From Fulvia fulva (Eukaryota > Ascomycota > Dothideomycetes > Mycosphaerellales > Mycosphaerellaceae): 64,000 nucleotides of DNA. The position numbers and the translations under genes were made by a program. How positions within the stretch are numbered: position 1 is the stretch's first letter; each line of letters starts with the position of its first letter. Below, piece after piece: positions 34,219 through 44,757 of the stretch. The stretch is taken from assembly GCF_020509005.1 (NCBI RefSeq), contig NC_063017.1, positions 4,588,001 through 4,652,000 on the forward strand. The letters run 5' to 3'. Under the pieces are notes generated by a model. The model searched no databases and was not told the origin of the DNA. It saw only the letters and a list, made by a program, of their open reading frames with translations.

Positions 34219-35468
34219 ATGACTCCGATCACCAAATTCCTGGCTCTCGCAGCTCTTGCTGCGGGCGCTGTCGCTGTGGCGGACTCTGACAGCCCTCCAT
34301 CGGTAAGTCCCCTCGGCCATTCCCTACAGAAGTATCTGACAGTGATATCAGAGCATTCCCATCACTCTGCCAGATGACTCACTCGTGTACGCCTCAACCC
34401 TTTACGCCTCACCACTTGTCGCCCGTCGTGACAAGGTCAGCTGCAGCAGGGGTCACAGCTGGGACGAGAACACCGGAGTCGAACTCAACCACTTCGTCGC
34501 CGACTTCGCTGCCACCTATGATGGCGTAAGTCCTTTCCACTGACCTTGTCCGGTGCACACTGACATCCCATGCAGAGCTCCCTCGCTCGTGGCGCCGAGT
34601 CTTCCGAGTGGTACACCGCTTCAAACGGCGGCAAGTTCTACCTCTCTGTCGTCAACCGTGCCTGCGACAACGTCAAGATCGAGTCCGCCACCCACACCCT
34701 CTCCCTCGCGGTCCATGCCTGTGAGATCGAGGGCAGCGGAAAGTACTCTGGTGGCATGGTGGATTACGGCATGACTGAAGAGACTGCTACCGGCTGCGGT
34801 TACTACGTGAGTGTGTGCTCCTCGCCATCTCGGCTCGTATGCTAACATCTGAAAAGGTCATCACCTACACGTCTGTCGACACCACCAGCAGACTCGGCCG
34901 CCCAGCCAAGCGCGGCTCCAACTGCCCCACTTGCGCTCCGTTCTGCCTTGAACCCTTCTCCACCTGCAACCCCCCGGAGTGGTCCCGCTGCAGCCAGCAC
35001 GAGAAGGACTGTATCCTTGGTCAAGCCAGTAGCTTCTCCGGCTGCCTGATGGCTGGAAACTGCGCGCGTGGTGCCGACACCACCAGCAAGCTCGTCAACC
35101 CAGCCAAGCGTTCCGACACCTGCGCCACTTGCGCTCCGTTCTGCCTTGAGCCTTACTCCACCTGCAACCCACCCGAGTGGTCTCGCTGCAGCCAGAACGA
35201 GAAGAACTGCATCCTTGGCCAAGCCAGCAGCTTCTCCGGCTGCCTTATGGCTGGAAACTGCGCGCGTGGTGCCGACACCACCAGCAAGCTCGTCAACCCA
35301 GCCAAGCGTTCCGACACCTGCGCCACTTGCGCTCCGTTCTGCCTTGAGCCTTACTCCACCTGCAACCCACCCGAGTGGTCTCGCTGCAGCCAGAACGAGA
35401 AGAACTGCATCCTTGGCCAAGCCAGCAGCTTCTCCGGCTGCCTTATGGCTGGCAACTGCGCGTCATGA
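34219..35468 (+). CDS. secreted protein with three Cys-rich repeats and KR sites
   Basis: Exons 34219-34302, 34352-34525, 34576-34806 and 34857-35468 give 366 aa. The signal peptide is MTPITKFLALAALAAGAVAVA. A dibasic ARR site is followed by an N-terminal domain of about 130 residues with five Cys that I do not recognise. Then come three tandem units of about 66 residues, each with eight Cys spaced C-x2-C-x3-C-x6-C-x7-C-x6-C-x10-C-x5-C. Each unit is immediately preceded by PAKR, a Lys-Arg site suited to Kex2 cleavage in the Golgi. The linkers read GADTTSKLVNPAKR. This architecture is that of a kexin-processed repeat precursor which would release small disulfide-rich peptides. No enzyme, transporter or toxin family is claimed. 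Function is unknown; a secreted effector or antimicrobial role is speculation. Confidence 0.82.
34883..35465 (+). repeat. three tandem 198-base coding repeats
   Basis: Units begin near 34883, at 35071 and at 35269. The last two have a period of exactly 198 bases (66 codons) and appear to differ at one base (GGAAAC versus GGCAAC near the end). The first unit is clearly related but diverged in its linker (TSRLGRPAKRGSN) and at several third positions. The near identity of units 2 and 3 means a recent duplication or gene conversion. Confidence 0.9.
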
Positions 35469-35739
35469 GGATACTGTGACCGACTCTGAGGATGGTGAGA
35501 ACACTGCAGTGACAACTGCTACCGCTGTCTAAGCGGGCTGTCGACGAGACTCGATGCGAGCAGCATGCTGCGGACTACTCATGTATTAGGATTGCTGGGA
35601 GTTTATCGCGGTACGGCGTGTTTTGGATAAAGTACCCTGTACGCATAGACACTTCTGAATACATGATGTTCGCCTGAAACTCCATCCTCGCTCTCCTCTC
35701 GAACTCGTGGGATCATTTCGATCTGTCGCGTTGATACTC

Positions 35740-36585
35740 TCAATATGTTGTGAGGAACCTCCGCAGGGAAGGAACATCCGGGTCATCGACCATTGTCGCC
35801 GTCGCCATACTCTGTGCACTCAGCTCTCGCAACTGTTGCTCCATATTCGTCCAAGTCATGTGCCGTCGCTTGCGGCCTTCTTGTCCTTGCTCGAGGTCGA
35901 ATGTAGAGACTGGATGCGAGGCGACAATCTCTATGGCTCTGGCCAGGAAGACTACATTCCCCGTTGTCAACCCAGCCCGATCAATGTCGCCCGTGGACGC
36001 TGCCTCGCGGTCGACAGGTGTCGGAACGTGAAGGTGATGTCTGACGACCTCAGCCAGAATCTCAACACTGTCTAGTCGCATGCCTCTCATATCTCTGGCA
36101 AAAGGATAGGTGCCAGTCGTCACTTCCCACATACCCTCTGACATTGGCAGAACAAAGCGATCGTTCCACTCCGGCTTGAAGGATGATGTTGACTTCACGG
36201 ATGATTTCGATGTCAGTCTTCTCGGCTTGCGCTGTTCCAACCTTACATAGAAGCCAACATGTCCTTGGCCTCGCATCGGCAGGGGGATCTGCCAGTGTCG
36301 ACTGATCTGAAGAGAGCGGACGCGAGAGACTGACTGCGGTCCTAGAGCTGCCAGCCATGTTGAGATTCGGCTATTCCAGAAAGTAGGAGGACCATCGATG
36401 TCGATCAGAAAGCTGCTATTGGACGCGATCAAGGGGACAGTCTCGTGTCGGATTGTACGGTTCACCTGACATATTGGCGGCGTGAGCTTGGAGTAGCATG
36501 AGATGGTCTCATGTCGATGCTGTAGCTCTGGCAGGTACTCGTAGATCTGTATGCGAAGCTCTGCTGGTATCGACAGCAGACTCAT
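35740..36585 (-). CDS. F-box-like protein of unknown function
   Basis: A single exon of 281 aa. The N-terminus (SLLSIPAELRIQIYEYLPEL) is the short F-box-like start seen in large families of fungal proteins in which a leucine-rich helix is followed by PICQVNRTIRHETVPLIASN. No recognisable substrate-binding domain follows. Such proteins are often variable and numerous in Dothideomycetes and Eurotiomycetes. An SCF-ubiquitin-ligase role is possible but unproven. The start is the first Met before the motif. Confidence 0.7.
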   Translation of the reverse strand: MSLLSIPAELRIQIYEYLPELQHRHETISCYSKLTPPICQVNRTIRHETVPLIASNSSFLIDIDGPPTFWNSRISTWLAALGPQSVSRVRSLQISRHWQIPLPMRGQGHVGFYVRLEQRKPRRLTSKSSVKSTSSFKPEWNDRFVLPMSEGMWEVTTGTYPFARDMRGMRLDSVEILAEVVRHHLHVPTPVDREAASTGDIDRAGLTTGNVVFLARAIEIVASHPVSTFDLEQGQEGRKRRHMTWTNMEQQLRELSAQSMATATMVDDPDVPSLRRFLTTY

Positions 36586-37546
36586 CTTGACGGGGTGGAC
36601 TGGGTACCAAGACTATGCACTGATGCTGTGGTTGCTTGTCCACGGAGCGGGAAACGCTATGGACAGCGACGTGGCCGTGCGTTAGGTCCTCCGGCTCCAA
36701 CAGCAGAGGAGTATTATTCTGACCGACGTAGGAGTCGACAGTGGAGATGATGTGCTTCAAGTGTCTAGAGAGCGTGTTGGCAGACCTCGCCGTCGAAGAT
36801 TATGCCTGAGGTTATTAGGGCTGATGTTGGGGTTATTTGTGATCACGACGGCGTAGATGTGAGCATGGGAGTCGCGGTGGCGAAAAGGTCGTCGACAGGA
36901 AAATGGCGTCTTCAAAGATGATACGAGTCCTTTCGAAACAGAGAAAGCCCTTGCCGACCGTGTTGCAAAGGAAGAGAGAGCTGTGTTGGAGTGTGGTGTT
37001 GGCTTGAAGATGCTGTTTCACGCACGTGACGAGCGGCCCGCAGAATAAGCTTCGGATCTCCTCCGCTCTTACCCTTGGCGATGCGCGACTGCAAGTTGAC
37101 CACGCTGCCATACACGTCCCGACAGCAAAGACCCCCGCGGCGACGAGAACATTTGGACACTCGAACGCCAGACCGTCAACACAGACTCGCGTGCTGGGTA
37201 TATCGCTGAGGGGGCGCGATACCACGCCGCGACTGTCTTTATCGCGACTCTGCGCTCTTTCCTCTGAAACTCCTCAGCTCGCGACTGCCACCGCAGCCAT
37301 CACCAAGTCCATCCGAAAGCGAGCTCGACCGGCCTCAATCGCAACGCGGGTCGCATCCACCCATCGCGACCACGCCAACGCCAACGCCTACCCTGCACGA
37401 GCGCGTCTCGATGAACGCCACCCACACCTGATCGCCTGCTGGATATCCTTGGCGTAAGAGACACGCGCGACCTCAGCCAGAGGTGTGCGCTGGGTGGAGG
37501 CATTGAGTGAAGCGCGTATTGCGTATTGCTACTAGCACCCGCAAAC
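36586..37546. other. divergent intergenic region, 960 bases
   Basis: Lies between the start of the F-box-like gene (minus) and STH1 (plus). Overlapping frames at 36833-37457 have no recognisable domain. Probably promoters and leaders of both genes. Confidence 0.5.
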
Positions 37547-40500
37547 ATGGCGGCCGTGCAGCAACCCGGCATGCAGCAGTCGGCCAACAATCCAGGCAAC
37601 AACTCCGCCGCCGCAGCAATGGCTAACAGCATACTGCCGAACGGCATGACGAAGGAGTCCGTGCAGGCACTATATAAGGTATACATATAAGCATACGTGT
37701 GATACGAGTGAGGGTATACATGCTGACACGACATAGCGATATCAAACCATGAAGGCCTCCGGCACTCCGGATACCGACCCAGAGATGCAGAAAGCACGGA
37801 ACATCCTACACGGAATACAGCAGCGGACCGAGCAGATCAAGCGCATGCAGGCCATGAAGCAACAGCAGATGAAGATGCAGATGCAACAGCAGCAAACGCC
37901 GGGACAGCAGAACGGAACCCCCCAGCCACCTCAGATGAATGGCGCATCCGTTCCGACACCTCAACCTGACTCCCAGATGCAGCCCCAGTCCATCATGGGT
38001 GCTGCAAACGGCGTGTCCCAACGACCAGTTCAGTCTATGCCCCAGGCCTCTGCACCTGCGCAACCTACCCAGGTGGACAGCAGTGGTGGACAGGCTTTCA
38101 GCAAAGACCAGGTTGCGACTCTACGAGCACAGATGCAGGCCTTCTCACACCTCCAGAAGAACTTGCCGGTACCGCAATCCATCGCAGACCACATCTTTCC
38201 CTCGAGACAAGACCAGAAGGCTTTGACGCCTGCTGAGGGCGTGGCAGTTGCTGGCAAGGTCTTGGAAGATGCGGCGAGGGACCCGAGTGCTACGGCTGCC
38301 GAGGAGAATGGCAAGCCGCGACACAAGTTCGAGACCTTCACGGACCCTCACGAGCTCATGCTCAAGCGGATCAGCTACTCCGACCACACTCATCGTCGAT
38401 ACCGAACCATGATTCCCAGCATCATGCCACTCGGCGTAGATCCAGAACGTGTTCGAGAAGAGCGAGAAAACATCGTGTACAACCGCATCAACACACGAAA
38501 GGCCGAGCTTGGTCAGTTGTCAGCGAACATCGGCGGCTGGGACATGAGCAAATCAGAGACACCAGAAGACAACGCTGACCTCAAGCGACGAGCTCTTCTG
38601 GAGTACAAGATGCTCACTCTGCTTCCCAAGCAGCGCGAGATGCGACAAAAGATCGGCAAAGAGATGATGCTCTCTGACAGCTTGTCCATGACGGCCAATC
38701 GTAGCATGTATCGCCGTGTCAAGAAACAGTCGCTTCGGGAAGCCAGAGTCACAGAAAAGCTGGAAAAGCAGCAACGCGACGCGGCAGAGAACAAGGAGAT
38801 GAAGAAGCACAACGAGTACATTCGCTCGATTGTGCAGCACTCCGAGGACATCCGCAATGGTGCTCAACTGCACAAGCAACGTGTGCAGAAGCTGGGTCGC
38901 TTGATGATCGCCACTCACTCCAACATCGAAAAGGAAGAGCAAAAGCGCATCGAGCGAACTGCCAAGCAACGTCTGCAAGCCTTGAAGGCCAACGACGAAG
39001 AGACTTACCTGAAGCTGCTCGGCCAGGCCAAGGATTCTCGTATCTCGCACTTGCTCAAGCAGACCGATGGTTTCTTGAACGAGCTGGCGGCCTCCGTCAA
39101 GGCTCAACAGCGAAAAGCCCTTGGAGACAGTGCCTCGCCAGACCCGCCGCCAGACGAGAACGCCGAGCCCGACAGCGAAGATGAAAGCAAGCCAAAGATC
39201 GATTACTACGAAGTCGCTCATCGCATCAAGGAACCTGTTCTCGGTCAGGCCTCGAATCTGGTCGGCGGTACGCTCAAGGAGTACCAGATCAAGGGTTTGC
39301 AGTGGATGATCTCGCTGTACAACAACAACCTGAACGGTATCTTGGCCGACGAGATGGGTCTCGGAAAGACTATTCAGACCATTTCACTCATCACATACCT
39401 CATCGAGAAGAAGCGACAGAACGGGCCGTATCTCGTGATAGTACCACTCAGTACGCTCACGAACTGGAACAGCGAGTTCGAACGCTGGGCTCCCAGCGTC
39501 CAGCGTATCGTCTACAAGGGTCCGCCAGCTCAGCGGAAGAACCACCAGCAACAGATCAGATTTGGCAACTTCCAGGTTCTCCTCACCACGTACGAATTCA
39601 TTATCAAGGATCGGCCCATCCTGAGCAAAGTCCGATGGCTCCACATGATTATCGATGAAGGTCATCGCATGAAGAACGCACAGTCCAAGCTCAGCAACAC
39701 CATTTCTCAGTACTACCACACGCGCTATCGCCTGATTCTGACCGGTACTCCACTTCAGAACAATCTCACAGAGCTGTGGTCAATGTTGAACTTCGTGCTT
39801 CCCAACATCTTCAAGTCGGCGAAGTCCTTCGATGAGTGGTTCAATACGCCTTTCGCAAACACCGGTGGCCAAGACAAGATAGAGCTCACCGAAGAAGAGC
39901 AGCTGCTCGTTATTCGTCGTCTTCACAAGGTCCTTCGTCCCTTCCTTCTGCGTCGTCTCAAGAAGGACGTTGAGAAGGATCTTCCTGACAAGCAAGAACG
40001 TGTCATTAAGTGCTCTCTGTCCGCCCTTCAAGCCAAACTCTACAAGCAACTTATGCAACACAATCGCATCGATGTCGTGGGCGCAGATGGCAAAAAGACA
40101 GGTCTACGTGGTCTGAGCAACATGCTCATGCAGCTGCGCAAGCTTTGCAACCATCCTTTCGTCTTCGAGGAGGTTGAGGATCAGATGAATCCCAACAGGT
40201 TGACCAACGACCTCATCTGGCGAACAGCTGGAAAGTTCGAGCTGCTAGACCGTGTGCTACCCAAGTTCGAAGCCACTGGCCACAGAGTGCTCATGTTCTT
40301 CCAGATGACCCAGATCATGAACATCATGGAAGACTTCCTTCGGTACAGAGGCACGAAATACCTACGATTAGATGGTAGTACCAAGGCCGATGATCGATCC
40401 GAGCTGCTCAAGCTGTTCAACGCACCAGGCTCTGAATACCAAATCTTTTTGCTATCTACTCGTGCCGGTGGTCTTGGTCTGAACTTGCAGACAGCTGACA

Positions 40501-41953
40501 CAGTCATCATCTACGATTCGGATTGGAACCCTCATCAAGATTTGCAAGCGCAGGATCGTGCTCATCGTATCGGCCAGAAGAACGAAGTGCGTATCCTACG
40601 TCTCATCACATCCAACTCCGTTGAGGAAAAGATCTTGGAGCGGGCGCAATACAAGCTTGACATGGACGGCAAAGTCATTCAGGCTGGTAAGTTCGACAAC
40701 AAGTCCACGAACGAGGAACGTGACGAGATGCTGCGTGTCATGTTGGAGTCTGCCGAAGCAGTGGAGAATATGGAGTCTGAAGAGATGGACGACGATGACC
40801 TCAACCTGATCATGATGCGTGACGATTGGGAACTCGTCAAGTTTCAAGAAATGGATCGTGAACGACAAAAGACCGAGAAATACGGCCCTGACAAGAAGTA
40901 CCTTCGTCTACTTGGCGAGAGCGAACTGCCCGATATCTATCTACAAGACGACAACCCCGTCGTTGAAGAGATCGAGTTCAACTACGGTCGCGGAGCTAGA
41001 GAGCGAACCAAGGTCAAGTACGATGACGGCTTGACCGAGGAGCAGTGGCTCGATGCCGTCGATGCCGATGACGACTCGATCGAGGATGCAATCGCTCGCA
41101 AGCAGGCTCGGATAGCAAGACGCAGCGACAAGAAAGAGTCACGTCTTCGTGAAGGTACTGGTGTGGACACTCCACCGCCGGATGTCGACAGTGAGGAAGA
41201 GACGCCGCAACCCAAGAAACGTGGTCGCAAGGTAGTCAGAGACTCAGGAAAGCGGAAGCAGGAAGAAGCTGCACTCGACAGCGCTCCCGAACCACCCAAG
41301 AAGCGTGGCCGCAATCCCAAGACCGCTGAGACGCTGTCCAAGGACGACCGTGCAACATTGCAAGGCATCCTGGACAGCGTGCACGACTCGCTGCAAGATC
41401 TCGAAGAGGAGTCAACTGATCTTGCACTCGCCAACCGTGGCATCATCGACCCATTTCTGGAACTGCCGCCTAAACAGTACTACCCCGACTATTACGAGCT
41501 GATCAAGAAGCCTATCTGCATGAAGAACATCGAGAACAAGATCAACAAGAAGCAATACCATAGCCTCAAAGAGTTCCGCTCGGATATTGCTCTGCTCTGC
41601 AGCAACTGTCGACAATACAATGAAGATGGCAGCGTGCTCTTCGCGGATGCTAATACCATCGAGGTAAGTCTACTTCAACCGATCCCAAATACTTTTACAC
41701 AAACTGACCACCATCACAGCGTGCATGTGATGACAAGCTGCGCGAACAAATTGCAGAACATCCTCGATGGCAACGTGATCTCGAACAAGACAGCTCTGTG
41801 GCAGATGGGACGTCTACGAGACCCATGTCGTCCGTTGGCACTCCCCAGCCTGCGGCAAAGCCCAGCATCAAGCTCAAACTGAGTGGTGCTAGAGCCAACG
41901 GTAACACTTCAAGAGGCGGCACCGAAAGCGCCGCTCAAAGCGACGACGAATAG
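37547..41953 (+). CDS. STH1: SNF2/STH1 chromatin-remodelling ATPase
   Basis: Exons 37547-37678, 37737-41663 and 41720-41953 give 1430 aa. Order of parts: a Gln/Met-rich N-terminus, an HSA-type basic helical region (about 270-400), and a Snf2 ATPase with DEMGLGKTIQT, LSTLTNW, DEGHRMKNAQSKL and LTGTPLQNN. The helicase C lobe has STRAGGLGLNLQTADTV and a QAQDRAHRIGQ motif. A SnAC-like region, KKRGR AT-hook-like patches and a C-terminal bromodomain (about 1225-1310; PKQYYPDYYELIKKPICM, CRQYNEDGS) follow. It slides or ejects nucleosomes in the RSC or SWI/SNF complex. The length and single bromodomain favour the STH1/Snf21 (RSC) branch over SNF2, but this is not certain. Reading through the last intron would end at 41882; splicing (GTAAGT...CACAG) restores a conserved-looking tail. 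Confidence 0.9.
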
Positions 41954-42751
41954 AGGCCTACGACGACGTGTCATGGCCGTACACACTGGGCAGAGACTGC
42001 CGGATGGCGACGCATGATCTTTGCCTCCGTCTGGATCATGCGGGATTGGGCACAGGTGAGAAACGCAGAACAAAGCCGAACGGCAGCTGTCAATCTTACG
42101 CGGTCAACGTCACTTTCTTCAGAGAAGCTGTGGCGGGCGAGGAGTTCAAAGCGTACTGCATTGCTACATGGCTGGGTGGGAGGAGCCGACAGGTGCATGA
42201 TTACGAAGCACGAAGGGAACAGGAACGGAATTGAGCAGAAAGGGCGAACGGCGTTTCATGCGTGGTTTGTGTGCTTTTGGCGTATCACAAACCCCATCCA
42301 TCGACTTCTTCTTGCCTATAGATGGCAGAGAGTCTTGATAAAGATACTGTAACTTTAAAACAAGGTCTATGTAGACCTTCAATTCTGAAGACTTGATCTA
42401 GAGATCGCTTCGTTGCCGCGTGCAGACCATCCATCCGGAGAGGTGAATGTTGGTCGTAGCGCTGCAGGACTTTACTGCTTTGGGATGCGGTCCTGCATTT
42501 CTTGAACAGCAGCAAAGCAGCGACGAACGGAGTGTGCATCCTTTTGCAGACAAATATGTATAAACATTACTCGCGTGCTTGTCATTTCATATCTACTAAA
42601 GGATACAATAGGGCTTGGGATACCAAGAGCAGTCCTGTCTCCTGTAAGTCTCTCCATGCCCTTCCCTTATGCCATCTTACAACGCTGACATGACTCGCAG
42701 CAAAGCGCAGTGCTCCATTACCTTTCATCATGATCGTGATGCCATGTATCT
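41954..42751. other. intergenic region between convergent genes
   Basis: 3' flanks of STH1 (plus) and the membrane protein gene (minus). No gene supported. Confidence 0.5.
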
Positions 42752-43951
42752 TCAGCTGAACATCTTACGTGGCGTGCCCTTTTCAACCAGTGGTGTCGTC
42801 TCTTGAGCAGAGTCGTTTCCGTCTTCCACGTCTATCAACAGGCCTCGCCGACCGAGTGAGGACCTACCGAAGCTGTCGCGGCTGGCAGTGGTCGAGGTCG
42901 AGTTGCTGAAGATGGAGTTGGCAAATTGACGGGCACGTAGCCACGATGTGCCCGTGCCCTCGGTGGCCTTCTCTACAACTCTCTCCGAATCTGCTTTGAC
43001 TTGCTCCTTCTGTTCTTGATAGTGCTTCAGACGAAGCTCCTCTTGGCTCTGATTTTGGTGTTCTGGTCGAGCGGTGATGGTGTGGAAAGCCTCAGCGCCA
43101 CAGGGACCATGGTGAATCGCGACGTGATCTGGCAAAGGCGACTCGACCACAGGTGACTGGATCAAGTTCCTGATGTATTCAGCGTAGTTGGGTCTCCCAT
43201 GCATCGGAGTGTGGCAGATAGCGCCCAGCAGTGCCGGGTTGTGCGGATGCTTGCTGTAATGGTCGCGTGCACCATACAAGCGCTCACCGTTTCGTCCGAA
43301 AGGAGGCAAATAGTGCGTCTGTTCTGGTGTTGCACCCGCGACATGCTTCTCGATTGCAGAAGTTGATGATTGACCTTGACCTTCGGTGTCGAAAGTTTTC
43401 TCCATCTGCGACGTGCTCTGGCTGTACTGCGCACAGGTGCAATCGTCCAAGGCACAGTGACCTCGAGAGCGACACTGATTGTCCGACCGCCAGCCTGTCA
43501 GCTGCAGCATCTTGTCGCCGATCCAGCACACAGTGACCGTAGTTGCCAGTACAAGGAAGATGACAGCGAACACAGTAAGCCACATCACCACCGATATCAT
43601 TTGGCAGAACCACCAATGCTGACGGACCGACACAAGCAGAGGCCCAAATCTGCTGAGAAATGGAACAACCATGATGCAACCATATATTGTGTAATAGTGC
43701 CCATCCAGTCTGCTCATCTTCATTCCTTTGTGGACAATACACCAGTACTGTGCCAGTGCTGGGAAGTAGCTTAGGAGTATCCATTGTAGAGCGCCGAGGG
43801 TCTTTGGGAGAACAACTTCCGCGAAGCAGAGGGCTGCTACGAAGGCGAGGACGTTCCGAGTGTAGTCGTGCCTCCAAGGCTCAGACACGCATGGACCTGC
43901 GCCATTCTCCCAAGCTCGCGCGAAGTAGCGCTTAGTCTCGTCGGTCGCCAT
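42752..43951 (-). CDS. unknown four-helix membrane protein
   Basis: A single exon of 399 aa. The first 150 residues hold about four hydrophobic segments (NVLAFVAALCFAEVVLP, GALQWILLSYFPALAQYW, YYTIYGCIMVVPFL and MWLTVFAVIFLVLATTVTV). A Cys-rich loop (RSRGHCALDDCTC) follows, then a long soluble region with Gln/Glu-rich helix and Ser-rich tail. I do not recognise the family. The topology suggests an ER or plasma membrane protein with a large cytosolic C-terminus. Its short hydrophobic pattern could fit a lipid- or sphingolipid-associated protein, but nothing confirms that. Confidence 0.65.
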   Translation of the reverse strand: MATDETKRYFARAWENGAGPCVSEPWRHDYTRNVLAFVAALCFAEVVLPKTLGALQWILLSYFPALAQYWCIVHKGMKMSRLDGHYYTIYGCIMVVPFLSRFGPLLVSVRQHWWFCQMISVVMWLTVFAVIFLVLATTVTVCWIGDKMLQLTGWRSDNQCRSRGHCALDDCTCAQYSQSTSQMEKTFDTEGQGQSSTSAIEKHVAGATPEQTHYLPPFGRNGERLYGARDHYSKHPHNPALLGAICHTPMHGRPNYAEYIRNLIQSPVVESPLPDHVAIHHGPCGAEAFHTITARPEHQNQSQEELRLKHYQEQKEQVKADSERVVEKATEGTGTSWLRARQFANSIFSNSTSTTASRDSFGRSSLGRRGLLIDVEDGNDSAQETTPLVEKGTPRKMFS

Positions 43952-44757
43952 ACCAGTGTGTAGGTCGAACGTGTATGTTCGTGATGGTCAGCTGTTTTGT
44001 GAGAATGAAGTCGTCGCTGCAAACGTAGGTAAAATTTGAAGTCCGCCAAAAGTGAAACCGCGCTAAGACACGGCGCGTCATCACATGCACAAGCAGCAAC
44101 AACGCTCCCGTCTCACCCCTGCTCGCATCTCACCCACACAAGGAAAGAACGACTCACTCACAAAACACCCATGATCCATCACTTTCATTCACTCTCATCT
44201 ATCTACACCTGCACGCTTCCCACCTAGCTCCCTCGTGAGCAAACAACCGACTCTGCTTCTCTCGCCTCCCCAGCACTTTCCTTCCACAGTAACAACGAGT
44301 CGCATTAGTCAATTACTTCATAATTCTCATGTCCTTGCAATCGATTCGTGAAAACAACGCCACGTCACATCCCATCTCAAATCGCGCTGGCTTTTCGAGA
44401 AAACGCTCGTACTGGTATCTCTCTCCCGTGTCTCAAGCGATTGCAGTTCCCGGCATATCCGGAACAGTGGCATAGCAATAGTGTCCGATCATCGAGTCAA
44501 AGCCTTACAACAAGCTTTGCGGAGGGCCTTGCGCTCGTCGTCTCCCTGCTTCCACTCCGCCCATGCGACTTTCATCAATGTCCACTCCTCTCGATCCCAT
44601 TGATAGATGCCTCTTAGCCGCCGTGGATGAAGAGACGGGAGTACGTCCGGCAAACGTCTGCTACTAATGGTGTCTCGGCAGTCCAGAGTAGCTTGTGGGG
44701 AGCTGGGTCCTCGTAGATCTTCTTCACGATTCTTTCCCCCCTGAGGAAGTGTTTCTT
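43952..44757. other. intergenic region between tandem minus-strand genes
   Basis: Promoter of the membrane protein (starting at 43951, minus) and 3' flank of CLA4 (ending at 44758). CT/CA-rich around 44100-44290, which would be antisense to CLA4. No gene supported. Confidence 0.5.

Noticed and set aside
35068..35532. A second plus-strand frame of 154 codons through the cysteine repeats
   Set aside because: It is the repeat region read in another frame (Ala/Pro/Ser-rich). Only its last 22 codons are of interest and they are noted as a finding.
41664..41882. An alternative C-terminus of STH1 by reading through the last intron
   Set aside because: A clean GTAAGT...CACAG intron exists, and splicing gives a longer, charged tail in frame that looks like coding sequence.
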